Assembly (NCBI GenBank): GCA_037190665.1
Contig: JBBCJT010000173.1
Location: forward strand, 1-19,188
Direction: 5' to 3'
Source: JBBCJT01 sp037190665
GTDB taxonomy: Bacteria > Pseudomonadota > Alphaproteobacteria > Acetobacterales > Acetobacteraceae
Length of the DNA: 19,188 bases
A program made the position numbers and the translations under genes. The notes beneath the pieces are model-generated. The model was not told the origin of the DNA. It ran no database searches and was given only the letters and a program-made list of their open reading frames with translations. Positions 7,750-15,427 of the stretch are shown here, in pieces. Numbering within the stretch: position 1 is the first letter of the stretch; the number at the start of each line of letters is the position of its first letter.

Positions 7750-8651
7750 ACGTCCCGCTCACGGTCCTGGGCGGGTTCCTCGGCGCGGGCAAGACGACCG
7801 CCCTGAACGGCCTGCTGCGGCAGGCGAAGCGACGGATCGCCGTGCTGGTGAACGATTTCGGCGCGCTGAACGTCGATGCGGCGCTGATCGCGACGCAAGG
7901 CGGCGGGATGGTGACGCTCGCCAACGGCTGCGTCTGCTGCACGCTCGGCGACGATCTGGGCGGCGGCATCGCGCGGCTGATGGCGCTGGACCCTCGGCCC
8001 GAGCAGATCGTCATCGAGGCGAGCGGCGTGTCCGATCCCTGGCGCATCGCGCAGCTCGCGCGGCTGGAACAGGGGGTGGGGCTGGATGCGGTGCTGGTGC
8101 TCGCGGACGCGGCCCGCTTTCCGGCGCTGCTGGCCGATCGCTGGCTGGCCGACACGCTGGAGCGTCAGGTCGCGCGCGCCGACCTGCTGCTGCTGACGCA
8201 CGCCGACCTCGCGGGCGAGGCGGGACTGGCCGCGACCCGCGCCGCCCTGCTCCGCCTGCGCCCCGGCGTGCCGGTGGCGGTCATGCCGGCGGATGGCCTG
8301 CCGGAGCTGCTGCTCGCCGCGCACCCGGAACCGCCGGCGCGGCGGATCGCCGACAGCCCGTCCGGCCACGGTTTCGCACATGCGCGATGGACGCCCGCCG
8401 GCCCGCTGGACGGCGAGCGCCTGCGCGCGGCGCTGGCATCGCTGCCGGACAGCGTCCTGCGGGTGAAAGGCTTCTGCCGCCTCGGCCCCGATGGCGTGCC
8501 GCATCTGGTGCAGCGCGCCGGGCAGCGGACCGTCATCGAGGTCTGGACCGGCGCGCCGGTGCCGGACGGCCTGGTCTTCATCGGCCGGCCCGACATGCCG
8601 GACGCCGCCGCCCTGTCGTCACGGCTCGCCCGCGCCGAGGGCGCCGGATGA
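7746..8651 (+). CDS. COG0523 (CobW/Zng1-like) GTP-binding metallochaperone
   Basis: A 301-residue G3E-family P-loop GTPase. Walker A is GGFLGAGKTT at residues 9-18. VLVNDFGALNVD and GCVCCTLGDDL follow, the latter with the family's metal-binding CxCC (C62, C64, C65). Walker B is VIEASGVSDPW. The guanine-specificity motif, usually NKxD, reads THAD here. A shortened CobW_C domain ends with VFIGR. COG0523 proteins deliver Zn, Co or Fe to client metalloenzymes. The GTG start lies inside the amidohydrolase stop (GTGA overlap), so the two are translationally coupled and the amidohydrolase is the obvious candidate client; that link is inference. Its end is 15 bp from the end of thiG on the other strand. 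Confidence 0.88.
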   Translation: MNVPLTVLGGFLGAGKTTALNGLLRQAKRRIAVLVNDFGALNVDAALIATQGGGMVTLANGCVCCTLGDDLGGGIARLMALDPRPEQIVIEASGVSDPWRIAQLARLEQGVGLDAVLVLADAARFPALLADRWLADTLERQVARADLLLLTHADLAGEAGLAATRAALLRLRPGVPVAVMPADGLPELLLAAHPEPPARRIADSPSGHGFAHARWTPAGPLDGERLRAALASLPDSVLRVKGFCRLGPDGVPHLVQRAGQRTVIEVWTGAPVPDGLVFIGRPDMPDAAALSSRLARAEGAG

Positions 8652-8666
8652 CGGCCCGGGTGACGG

Positions 8667-9458
8667 CTACGTGATCAGCCCGGCCAGCGGGCTGGACGGG
8701 TCGGCCGCCAGCCGGCGCGGCATGCGGCCGGCCAGATAGGCGTCGCGCCCGGCCTCGATCGCCGCCTTCATCGCCCGCGCCATCAGGATCGGGTCCTTCG
8801 CGTGCGCAATGGCGGTGTTCATCAGCACCGCGTCGCAGCCCAGCTCCATGGCGCGGGTCGCATCCGATGCCGTGCCCACGCCCGCATCCACCAGCACCGG
8901 CACGCGCGCCTGCTCGACGATGGTGCGGATCATCACCGGGTTCTGGATGCCGAGGCCCGAGCCGATCGGCGCACCCAGCGGCATCACCGCGACCGCACCC
9001 ATCTCCTCCAGCCGCTTCGCCGCGATGGGATCGTCGTTGCAGTAGACCATCACCTCGAACCCGTCGGCGATCAGCGCCTTCAGCGCCTCGAACGTCGCCG
9101 GCATGTCCGGGTACAGGGTCGGCGGCGGGCCAAGGACTTCCAGCTTCACGAGGTTCCAGCCCCCCGCCTCCCGCGCGAGGCGCAGGGTGCGGACGGCGTC
9201 CTGGGCGGTGTGGCAGCCGGCCGTGTTGGGCAGATAGGCGTACCGCTTCGGGTCCACGTGATCCTGGAGCATCGGCGCCTTGGGGTCGGACAGGTTCACC
9301 CGCCGCACCGCGACCGTCACGACCTCCGCGCCGGAGGCCGCGATCGCGGCGGCCGTCTCCTCCAGCGATTTGTACTTGCCGGTGCCGACGATCAGCCGCG
9401 AGCGGAAGCTGCGCCCGGCCACGGTCCATACGTCATCGGTCTGGATTGCCTGATCCAT
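8667..9458 (-). CDS. thiG: Thiazole synthase
   Basis: A 263-residue ThiG, usual length, which condenses 1-deoxy-D-xylulose 5-phosphate, dehydroglycine and ThiS-thiocarboxylate sulfur into the thiazole phosphate of thiamine. SRLIVGTGKY opens the barrel, followed by AVRRVNL. WNLVKLEVLG gives the Schiff-base lysine K105. PLGAPIGSGLGI and VDAGVGTASDA form the phosphate-binding region, and VLMNTAIAHAKDP follows. It lies directly after thiS with a one-base overlap (TGATG). The C-terminal SSPLAGLIT is typical of the family. Other thiamine genes (thiO, thiF, thiE, thiC) are not in the window. Confidence 0.96.
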   Translation of the reverse strand: MDQAIQTDDVWTVAGRSFRSRLIVGTGKYKSLEETAAAIAASGAEVVTVAVRRVNLSDPKAPMLQDHVDPKRYAYLPNTAGCHTAQDAVRTLRLAREAGGWNLVKLEVLGPPPTLYPDMPATFEALKALIADGFEVMVYCNDDPIAAKRLEEMGAVAVMPLGAPIGSGLGIQNPVMIRTIVEQARVPVLVDAGVGTASDATRAMELGCDAVLMNTAIAHAKDPILMARAMKAAIEAGRDAYLAGRMPRRLAADPSSPLAGLIT

Positions 9459-9661
9459 CAGCCGCCTCCGATGAAGTGAACGATCTCCAGCGCGTCGCCG
9501 TCCGCAAGCGGGGTTTCCGCATAGCGGGAGCGCGGCACGATCTCCAGATTGCGCTCGACCGCCACCTTGCGCGTGTCGAGGCCAAGCTCGGCCAGCAGGG
9601 CCGCGACGGTTGCACCGGACGCGACCTGCCGCGCCTCGCCATTCAGGGTCAGGCTGGGCAT
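9458..9661 (-). CDS. thiS: Sulfur carrier protein ThiS
   Basis: A 67-residue ubiquitin-fold sulfur carrier for thiazole synthesis. MPSLTLNGEARQV is the first hairpin, ATVAALLAELGL the helix. The protein ends LEIVHFIGGG, with the terminal Gly-Gly that is adenylated and converted to a thiocarboxylate. The ATG at 9661 gives the normal ThiS N-terminus; the upstream extension to 9712 would add 17 residues unlike the family. It overlaps the thiG start by one base. No TPP riboswitch motif was found in the 99 bp upstream. Confidence 0.92.
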   Translation of the reverse strand: MPSLTLNGEARQVASGATVAALLAELGLDTRKVAVERNLEIVPRSRYAETPLADGDALEIVHFIGGG

Positions 9662-9722
9662 GGCCGGAACATGGCGACCCCGCGCCCCCCCGGCAACCCG
9701 GCCTGGGCGCAAGACGCGGTCG

Positions 9723-9751
9723 TTGGACCGGCGCGGGCCCGCGTGCTAGGC
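9723..9751 (+). promoter_or_regulatory. Candidate promoter of the aroQ-accBC operon
   Basis: TTGGAC at 9723-9728 and CTAGGC at 9746-9751 are separated by 17 bp and resemble alphaproteobacterial -35 and -10 boxes. A start site some 7 nt later would make the aroQ message nearly leaderless. Alternatively the AGG in the second box, 10 nt before the ATG, is a weak ribosome site. The match is modest. Confidence 0.3.
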
Positions 9752-9760
9752 GCGCGCGCC

Positions 9761-10216
9761 ATGGACCGTCCCCTGATCGCCGTGCTGAACGGGCCGAACA
9801 TGAACATGCTCGGCCTGCGGCAGCCGGAACTGTACGGCAGCACCACGCTGGACGATGTCGAGCAGCTCTGCGCCGACGTCGCCGACGAGCTCGGCCTCGC
9901 CATCGATTTCCGCCAGACCAACGGCGAGGGCGAGATCGTGACCTGGGTGCAGGAATGCCGCGGGCGGGCGGCGGGGATCGTGATCAATCCGGCCGGCTAC
10001 ACCAACACCTCCATCGCGCTGATGGATGCGCTGCTGGCGACCGACCTGCCAGTGCTCGAGGTCCATATCACCAACATCCACCGCCGGGAGGAATTCCGGC
10101 ATCGCAGCTTCGTCAGCCTCGCCGCGACCGGCGTGATCTGCGGCCTCGGCGTCGCCGGCTACGCGCTCGCGCTGCGTGCGATGGCCGGGCTGCTGCGCAA
10201 CGGAGACGACGTCTGA
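9761..10216 (+). CDS. aroQ: 3-Dehydroquinate dehydratase, type II
   Basis: A 151-residue type II dehydroquinase, the standard length, catalysing 3-dehydroquinate to 3-dehydroshikimate in the shikimate pathway; the family forms dodecamers. LNGPNMNMLGLRQPELYG at residues 9-26 carries the active-site R20 and Y25 on the flexible loop. INPAGYTNTSIALMDAL is the substrate-binding segment, where the common TH is TN. EVHITNIHRREEFRHRS gives E100, catalytic H102 and R113. It heads an operon with accB and accC, an arrangement widespread in alphaproteobacteria, and its stop shares one base with the accB start. The true shikimate-pathway role of this gene is clear, unlike the atypical AroE-like gene at 2783-3604. 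Confidence 0.97.
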   Translation: MDRPLIAVLNGPNMNMLGLRQPELYGSTTLDDVEQLCADVADELGLAIDFRQTNGEGEIVTWVQECRGRAAGIVINPAGYTNTSIALMDALLATDLPVLEVHITNIHRREEFRHRSFVSLAATGVICGLGVAGYALALRAMAGLLRNGDDV

Positions 10217-10677
10217 TGGCAGGACCCAGCTTCGATCCGGAATCGGTCCGCGCACTGGCCGAGATCCTGGTCCAGACCGGCCTGACCGAGATCGAGATCG
10301 AGCAGAAGGACGCACGCATCCGCGTGGTCCGCGCCCCGGCCCCGGTGCACGTGACGCCCGCGCTCGCCGCCGGGCCGGCCGTGGTCGCCGCCGCACCCGC
10401 CGCCACCGCCCCGGCCGCGACGATCGAGACGGCGGCCGCGCATCCGGGCGCGGTCACCTCGCCCATGGTCGGCGTCGCCTACCTCGCCCCCGAACCCGGT
10501 GCGGCAGCGTTCGTGACGCAGGGCGCGCGCGTCGAGCAGGGCCAGACGCTGCTGCTGATCGAGGCGATGAAGACCTTCAACCAGATCAAGGCGCCGCGCA
10601 GCGGCACGGTCACGCGCATCCTCGTGGAATCCGGCGCGCCGGTCGAATACGGCGAACCGCTGGTCATCATCGAATAG
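10216..10677 (+). CDS. accB: Acetyl-CoA carboxylase biotin carboxyl carrier protein
   Basis: A 153-residue BCCP that carries carboxybiotin between AccC and the carboxyltransferase in the first step of fatty acid synthesis. The N-terminal helical region (residues 1-40) is followed by an Ala/Pro linker (about 41-78). The biotinyl domain includes the thumb YLAPEPGAAAF and the biotinylation site IEAMKTFNQIKA, with the modified lysine K119. The residue after the lysine is Thr where enterobacteria have Met. The ATG overlaps the aroQ stop and has GGAG 10 nt upstream. Confidence 0.96.
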   Translation: MAGPSFDPESVRALAEILVQTGLTEIEIEQKDARIRVVRAPAPVHVTPALAAGPAVVAAAPAATAPAATIETAAAHPGAVTSPMVGVAYLAPEPGAAAFVTQGARVEQGQTLLLIEAMKTFNQIKAPRSGTVTRILVESGAPVEYGEPLVIIE

Positions 10678-10679
10678 CG

Positions 10680-12026
10680 ATGGGCCTGTTCAGCAAGGTC
10701 CTGATCGCCAATCGCGGCGAGATCGCGCTGCGCATCCTGCGCGCGTGCCGCGAGCTGGGCATCGCCACGGTGGCCGTGCATTCCACCGCCGACGCCGATG
10801 CGATGCATGTCCGCTTCGCCGACGAGACGGTCTGCATCGGCCCGCCGAGCCCTCGCGATTCCTACCTCAACAAGGCCGCCATCCTGTCGGCGGCGACCAT
10901 CACCGGAGCGGACGCGATCCATCCGGGCTACGGGTTCCTGTCCGAGAACGCCGATTTCGCCGAGATGGTGGAAGCGCACGGCATCGCCTTCATCGGCCCG
11001 TCGGCCGCGCATATCCGCATGATGGGCGACAAGATCGCGGCCAAGGAAGCGGTCGCGTCGCTCGGCGTGCCGCTGGTGCCCGGCTCGGACGGCATGGTGC
11101 CCGACCTTGCCGCCGCGCAGGCGGTGGGGGCCGCCATCGGCTATCCGGTGCTGATCAAGGCCGCGGCCGGCGGCGGCGGGCGCGGCATGAAGGTCGCCCG
11201 CTCGGCCGCCGAGCTGGAGGAGGCGTTCCGCGTCGCCCGCGCGGAGGCCAAGGCCGCCTTCGGCAACGATGCCGTCTATGTCGAGAAGTATCTCGACCGG
11301 CCGCGCCATATCGAGATGCAGATCCTCGCCGACAGCCACGGCAACGTGGTGCATCTGGGCGAACGCGACTGCTCGCTGCAGCGGCGGCACCAGAAGCTGG
11401 TCGAGGAGGCGGGATCCCCCGCGCTCACCGAACAGGCCCGCGCCGAGCTCGGCAACGTCGTCACCTCCGCCCTCTCCAGGCTCGGCTACCGCAACGCCGG
11501 CACGCTGGAGTTCCTGTACCAGGACGGCCAGTTCGCCTTCATCGAGATGAACACGCGGCTGCAGGTCGAACACCCGGTCACCGAGATGGTCACCGGCATC
11601 GACCTGGTGGCGGAGCAGATCCGCATCGCCGCGGGCGACCGGCTCGGCTACGCGCAGGCCGACATCGCCTTCCGCGGCCACGCGATCGAGGCGCGGATCA
11701 CCGCCGAGGATCCGGAGACCTTCGCCCCGGCCCCCGGCCGCATCACGGCCTTCCACGCCCCCGGCGGGCTCGGCGTGCGCGTCGATTCCGCGCTGTACGC
11801 GGGCTACGCGGTGCCGCCCTACTACGACAGCCTGATCGCCAAGCTGATCGTCCACGGCGCCACGCGGGCGGACGCGATCGCGCGCATGCGCCGCGCGCTG
11901 GACGAGTTCGTTGTCGAGGGTATCCGCACCACCCTGCCGCTGCACCGGCGGATCATGGACGATCCGGACTTCCAGGCCGGCGACTACACGATCCACTGGC
12001 TGGAGCACTTCGTCGGCCAGGGATAG
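10680..12026 (+). CDS. accC: Acetyl-CoA carboxylase, biotin carboxylase subunit
   Basis: A 448-residue ATP-grasp enzyme, the usual AccC length, that carboxylates biotin on AccB using ATP and bicarbonate. LIANRGEIALRILRA opens the N-terminal domain. AIHPGYGFLSEN, the ATP-grasp glycine loop KAAAGGGGRGMK at residues 160-171, ERDCSLQRRHQK near 228-239, and the signature EMNTRLQVEHPVTE (E289, N291, R293, E297) are all present. The start is 2 bp after the accB stop. After the stop there is a 150-bp gap before the efflux operon. Confidence 0.97.
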   Translation: MGLFSKVLIANRGEIALRILRACRELGIATVAVHSTADADAMHVRFADETVCIGPPSPRDSYLNKAAILSAATITGADAIHPGYGFLSENADFAEMVEAHGIAFIGPSAAHIRMMGDKIAAKEAVASLGVPLVPGSDGMVPDLAAAQAVGAAIGYPVLIKAAAGGGGRGMKVARSAAELEEAFRVARAEAKAAFGNDAVYVEKYLDRPRHIEMQILADSHGNVVHLGERDCSLQRRHQKLVEEAGSPALTEQARAELGNVVTSALSRLGYRNAGTLEFLYQDGQFAFIEMNTRLQVEHPVTEMVTGIDLVAEQIRIAAGDRLGYAQADIAFRGHAIEARITAEDPETFAPAPGRITAFHAPGGLGVRVDSALYAGYAVPPYYDSLIAKLIVHGATRADAIARMRRALDEFVVEGIRTTLPLHRRIMDDPDFQAGDYTIHWLEHFVGQG

Positions 12027-12114
12027 GCGGCGCGGCGGAGTTTATTGCCCTCCGGTTGCAGTTCGTTACCCGCCCGGGACAGCACCGGCACAGAAGCCGG
12101 GCTATCTGGCCCTG

Positions 12115-12145
12115 ACGCCACGATTGCACGGGACAGGCGTGGCGT
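12115..12145. promoter_or_regulatory. Perfect 8-bp inverted repeat upstream of the efflux operon
   Basis: ACGCCACG at 12115-12122 and CGTGGCGT at 12138-12145 are exact reverse complements with a 15-nt spacer. The arm centres are 23 bp apart, about two helical turns. TTGCAC at 12125-12130, inside the spacer, resembles a -35 box, with a weak CGGATT 18 bp further on. It ends 31 bp before the ATG at 12177. It could be an operator over the promoter or an RNA hairpin. The rest of the 12027-12176 gap shows two small 5-bp hairpins (12036-12054 and 12085-12100) but no T-tract terminator. Confidence 0.35.
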
Positions 12146-12176
12146 TCCCGGATTTCGACCATCACATGGGCTGGCA

Positions 12177-12647
12177 ATGAACGGCAGGCAGGCGCGGCGA
12201 AGGCGGAAGAAGAAGGGCACGGCAGCCCCGAGCGCGACGCAGGCACCATCCCGTCCGGACCTGAGCCTTGAAGCCGTTCTCGCGGAGATGGAGAAGCGCG
12301 ACAGGGCGCTGGCCGGGCTGGTCGCGCGCTCGAAGCAGCCAAAGCCCCCGCCATCTCCGGGCAGTCGCGTACCGGCCCTGCTGATCGCGGCCATGCTTGT
12401 CGGGGGCATGGTTGTCTTCGGTGGCATGGTCCTCGACGGACTGCAGAGCGAACGCATCGACTTCGGCCTGGGCCGGAACTCCGGCAATGCGGTCCATATC
12501 GGCGCCAGCCTCTCCCGCTCGCCCGTCGTGTTCGTCGCCTCCATGCTGGCGAGCGGGCTGGTGGCGGTCAGCGCCCTCGCTCTCGCGGTCTCCGCGCTGT
12601 CGATTGCGTCCCGCGGGATCGGCAGAAGCCTGCCGGAGCGCGGGTAG
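12177..12647 (+). CDS. Unrecognised two-helix inner-membrane protein at the head of the efflux operon
   Basis: A 156-residue protein whose family I do not recognise. It begins with a strongly basic tail (RQARRRRKKK, residues 4-13). A helix-prone charged segment follows, LSLEAVLAEMEKRDRALAGL at residues 29-48. A Pro-rich link (54-62) leads to two hydrophobic helices at about 65-86 and 116-144, with a 29-residue loop between them. By the positive-inside rule both termini are cytoplasmic and the loop periplasmic. It is followed after 9 bp by the NodT-family gene and so is probably cotranscribed with the pump. The Shine-Dalgarno is weak, and the start could be elsewhere; a TTG at 12045 is in frame but unlikely. 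It may be a pump accessory or simply a membrane protein of unrelated role. Confidence 0.6.
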   Translation: MNGRQARRRRKKKGTAAPSATQAPSRPDLSLEAVLAEMEKRDRALAGLVARSKQPKPPPSPGSRVPALLIAAMLVGGMVVFGGMVLDGLQSERIDFGLGRNSGNAVHIGASLSRSPVVFVASMLASGLVAVSALALAVSALSIASRGIGRSLPERG

Positions 12648-12656
12648 CCCGACCCG

Positions 12657-14216
12657 ATGTCCCTTTCGCCAGAAGAAGCCGGCCGGCCCGTGTGTCCGCC
12701 TGCACCAGCCGCAGGCCGACGCCCCCTGGCGCGGCGCGCCGCCATCGCGACGGCCTGCCTGTCGCTGGCCGGATGCAGCGTCGGGCCGGACTATGTCGTG
12801 CCGATACTCAACCTGCCGCTGCGCTTCACCAACGCCTCCTCCGCGGAAGCGGCGGCGGTGGCGCGTCCGCCGCAGGCCGGGCCGGCGCGGCCCGATCTGG
12901 CCCGGTGGTGGACACGTCTCAACGATCCGATCCTCGACGCGCTGGTCGACGAGGCGGTGTCCGGCAACCTGGACGTCGCTTCCGCGCGCGCCGCGATCCG
13001 CGAGGCACGCGCCAGCCAGCGCCAGCAGGTGGCGACGCTGCTGCCCTTCGTGGACGGCGGCGCAAGCGCGACCCGGGCGCGGTCGGGCGGCGGGCAATCC
13101 GGCAACACCAGCACCCGTAACACCTTCCGCGCCGGCTTCGACGCCGGCTGGGAACTCGACCTGTTCGGCGGCAACAGCCGCGCGGTGGAAGCGGCGACGC
13201 GCGGGCTGGAGGTCGCGGAGAACGACCTCGACGCGGTGCTGCTGACGCTCGTCGGCGACGTGTCGTCGGCGTATGTCGAACTGCGCGGCTATCAGGCCCG
13301 CATCGCGCTCGCCCGCCGCACGGCCGCCTCGCAGCGCGCGACAGCGGCACTGACGCGCAGCATGTTCGATGCCGGCTCCGCCTCCGCCCTCGACCTGTCG
13401 CGCGCGACGGCGCAGGCGGCCTCGACGGAAGCGGGCATCCCCTCGCTGGAAGCCGCCTATGCGGACACGCTGCACCGGCTCGGCGTGCTGCTGGGCCAGC
13501 CGCCGACGGCGCTCGCCGCGCGGCTCGATCCGGCGCGCAACATCCCCGCGCCGGGACGCCTGCCCGCGCCCGGCCTGCCGGCCGACCTGCTGATGGCGCG
13601 GCCCGACCTGCGCGCGGCGGAGCGGCAGCTCGCGCAGGCCACCGCGCTGATCGGGCAGGCGGAGGCGTCACGATACCCCGCCGTCAGCCTCAGCGGCACG
13701 CTGTCCACCGCCGCGCTGCGCATCGGCGACCTGACGAAAAGCTCCTCCATCGCCTGGTCCATCGGCCCGGCCGCGAGCGTCCCCCTGTTCGATGCCGGCC
13801 AGCGCGCGGCGGCCGTCGAGGGCACGCAGGCGCAGCGCGACCGCTACTACGTGCTGTTCCGCAACGCGGTGCTCCAGGCCCTGCGCGAGGTGGAAAGCGC
13901 GATGGTGGCGCTGGCGCAGGAACGCATCCGCACCGCGCGTCTGACCGAGGCAGCGGCCGCCAACCGTGAGGCCGCGCAACTCTCCCGCACGCTGTTCCAG
14001 ACCGGCGCGTCGAGCTTCCTCGACGTGCTGGACGCGGAGCGGTCGCTCTATTCCTCGGAGGACGCCCTGCTGCAAAGCCGCATCGCCATCGCCACCGACT
14101 ACATCGCGCTGAACAAGGCGCTGGGCGGCGGATGGGATGGCGAGATCGACACCCGCCGGCCGGAGATCGTCGACGCCGACATGGGCCCGCGCGTGCGGCG
14201 GCGGTCCACGCCATGA
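12657..14216 (+). CDS. NodT-family outer-membrane efflux lipoprotein (TolC-like)
   Basis: A 519-residue outer-membrane factor, the exit duct of a tripartite pump. A long n-region ending in RR precedes a hydrophobic stretch and the lipobox LAGC, with the lipidated cysteine C40. SVGPDYVVP follows, the typical start of mature NodT proteins. Two OEP repeats follow: the first contains ARWWTRLNDPILDALVDEA and ends near residue 280, the second starts at MARPDLRAAERQLAQA and contains VPLFDAGQRAA and FQTGASSFLDVLDAER. It starts 9 bp after the small membrane protein gene, and its stop overlaps the macA start (ATGA). An outer-membrane gene cotranscribed with macAB makes the pump self-contained instead of relying on a shared TolC. 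Confidence 0.92.
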   Translation: MSLSPEEAGRPVCPPAPAAGRRPLARRAAIATACLSLAGCSVGPDYVVPILNLPLRFTNASSAEAAAVARPPQAGPARPDLARWWTRLNDPILDALVDEAVSGNLDVASARAAIREARASQRQQVATLLPFVDGGASATRARSGGGQSGNTSTRNTFRAGFDAGWELDLFGGNSRAVEAATRGLEVAENDLDAVLLTLVGDVSSAYVELRGYQARIALARRTAASQRATAALTRSMFDAGSASALDLSRATAQAASTEAGIPSLEAAYADTLHRLGVLLGQPPTALAARLDPARNIPAPGRLPAPGLPADLLMARPDLRAAERQLAQATALIGQAEASRYPAVSLSGTLSTAALRIGDLTKSSSIAWSIGPAASVPLFDAGQRAAAVEGTQAQRDRYYVLFRNAVLQALREVESAMVALAQERIRTARLTEAAAANREAAQLSRTLFQTGASSFLDVLDAERSLYSSEDALLQSRIAIATDYIALNKALGGGWDGEIDTRRPEIVDADMGPRVRRRSTP

Positions 14217-15427
14217 AGCGCCTGATCCTCATCGCGATCGCCCTCGCCGTGGCCGGCGGCATCGCCTACACGCAGCGCGACCGGCTGGTCGGCAGCACCG
14301 CGCCCAGCGTCATCAGCGTCACCGCGACGACCGGCGATATCGAGCAGGTGGTGCTCGCCAGCGGCACGCTGAAGCCGGCGCGGCTGGTGGCGGTGGGCGC
14401 GCAGGCATCGGGGCGCATCACGGCGCTGAAGGTGCAGCTCGGGCAGGTGGTGAAGCGCGGCGACCTGGTGGCCGAGATCGACTCGCTGAACCAGCAGAAC
14501 GCGCTGCGCACCGCCGAGGCCGACCTCGCCAACATCCACGCGCAACTGCTGGAGCGGCAGGCGAGCCTCATCCTCGCCCAGCAGACGCTTGCCCGGCAGG
14601 TGCGCACGCTCGCCCAGCGCGCCACCTCGGCGGCCGACTTCGAAAGCGCCGAGGCCACGGTGAAGACGACGGAGGCGCAGATCGTGGCGCTGGAGGCGCG
14701 CATCCGATCCGCCGAGGTCGCGGTGGCGAACGCGCAGGTCAATCTCGGCTACACCAAGGTCACGGCCCCCATCGACGGCACGATCCTCGCCATCGTCACG
14801 CAGGAAGGCCAGACGGTGAACGCGACCCAGACCGCGCCGACCATCGTGGTCATGGGCCAGGTCGACGTGATGACGGTGAACGCGGAAATCTCCGAAGCCG
14901 ACGTGATCCGCGTGAAGCCTGGCCAGCCCGTCTACTTCACCATCCTCGGCAATCCGCAGCGGCGCTTCCGCTCGGCACTCGAGACCATCGACCCCGCCCC
15001 GGAATCGATCCGCAGCGACACCAGCATCAGCACCACCAGCAGCACCTCCGCCGCGTCGTCCTCGTCCTCCTCGGCGAGTTCGTCCGCCATCTACTATTTC
15101 GGCCGCTTCAACGTGCCGAACCCGGACAACTACCTGCGCACCTACATGACCGCGCAGGTCTACATCGTGCTCGGCGAGGCGAAGGGCGCGGTGCTGGTGC
15201 CCTCCTCCGCGCTCCGGCGCGGGCCACGCGGCGCGCGCAGCGTGCGCGTGCTGGATGCGTCCGGCACGATCACCGAACGGCAGGTGGAGGTCGGCATCGA
15301 CAACCGCATCATGGCGGAGATCCGCTCCGGCCTGACGGCGGGCGAGCGTGTCGTCACCGGCCAGCAGGATGCCGGCGCGCCGCGCGCCCCGTCCCCCATG
15401 CGGCGCGGACCGACCTCCCCGCTGTGA
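14213..15427 (+). CDS. macA: MacA-like periplasmic adaptor of a tripartite efflux pump
   Basis: A 404-residue membrane fusion protein linking MacB to the outer-membrane duct. An N-terminal membrane anchor lies at residues 4-18. The first lipoyl half (about 58-92) precedes a helical hairpin (about 95-175) rich in Gln, Ala and Glu. The second lipoyl half carries NLGYTKVTAPIDGTI (177-191). The beta-barrel domain contains AEISEADVIRVKPGQPVYFTILG. A serine-rich stretch at residues 268-291 interrupts this domain, followed by AIYYFGRFNVPNPD. The membrane-proximal domain ends at about residue 385. It overlaps both neighbours by 4 bp. Substrates of MacAB pumps include macrolides, lipopeptides and haem-like compounds; this one is undetermined. 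Confidence 0.92.
   Translation: MKRLILIAIALAVAGGIAYTQRDRLVGSTAPSVISVTATTGDIEQVVLASGTLKPARLVAVGAQASGRITALKVQLGQVVKRGDLVAEIDSLNQQNALRTAEADLANIHAQLLERQASLILAQQTLARQVRTLAQRATSAADFESAEATVKTTEAQIVALEARIRSAEVAVANAQVNLGYTKVTAPIDGTILAIVTQEGQTVNATQTAPTIVVMGQVDVMTVNAEISEADVIRVKPGQPVYFTILGNPQRRFRSALETIDPAPESIRSDTSISTTSSTSAASSSSSSASSSAIYYFGRFNVPNPDNYLRTYMTAQVYIVLGEAKGAVLVPSSALRRGPRGARSVRVLDASGTITERQVEVGIDNRIMAEIRSGLTAGERVVTGQQDAGAPRAPSPMRRGPTSPL

Noticed and set aside
9662..9760. Possible TPP riboswitch upstream of thiS
   Set aside because: The minus-strand leader lacks the conserved CTGAGA and the ACCTGA-type thi-box elements, and 99 bp shared with the aroQ promoter is tight for one.
9749..9760. Perfect palindrome GGCGCGCGCGCC directly before the aroQ ATG
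   Set aside because: A simple GC alternation expected by chance in about 70% GC DNA; no second copy or spacing suggests an operator.
10479..12008. Long minus-strand open frame opposite accC
   Set aside because: Its composition (His, Arg, Asp, Gly rich) is typical of antisense frames in GC-rich genes and no domain is recognisable; accC is unambiguous.
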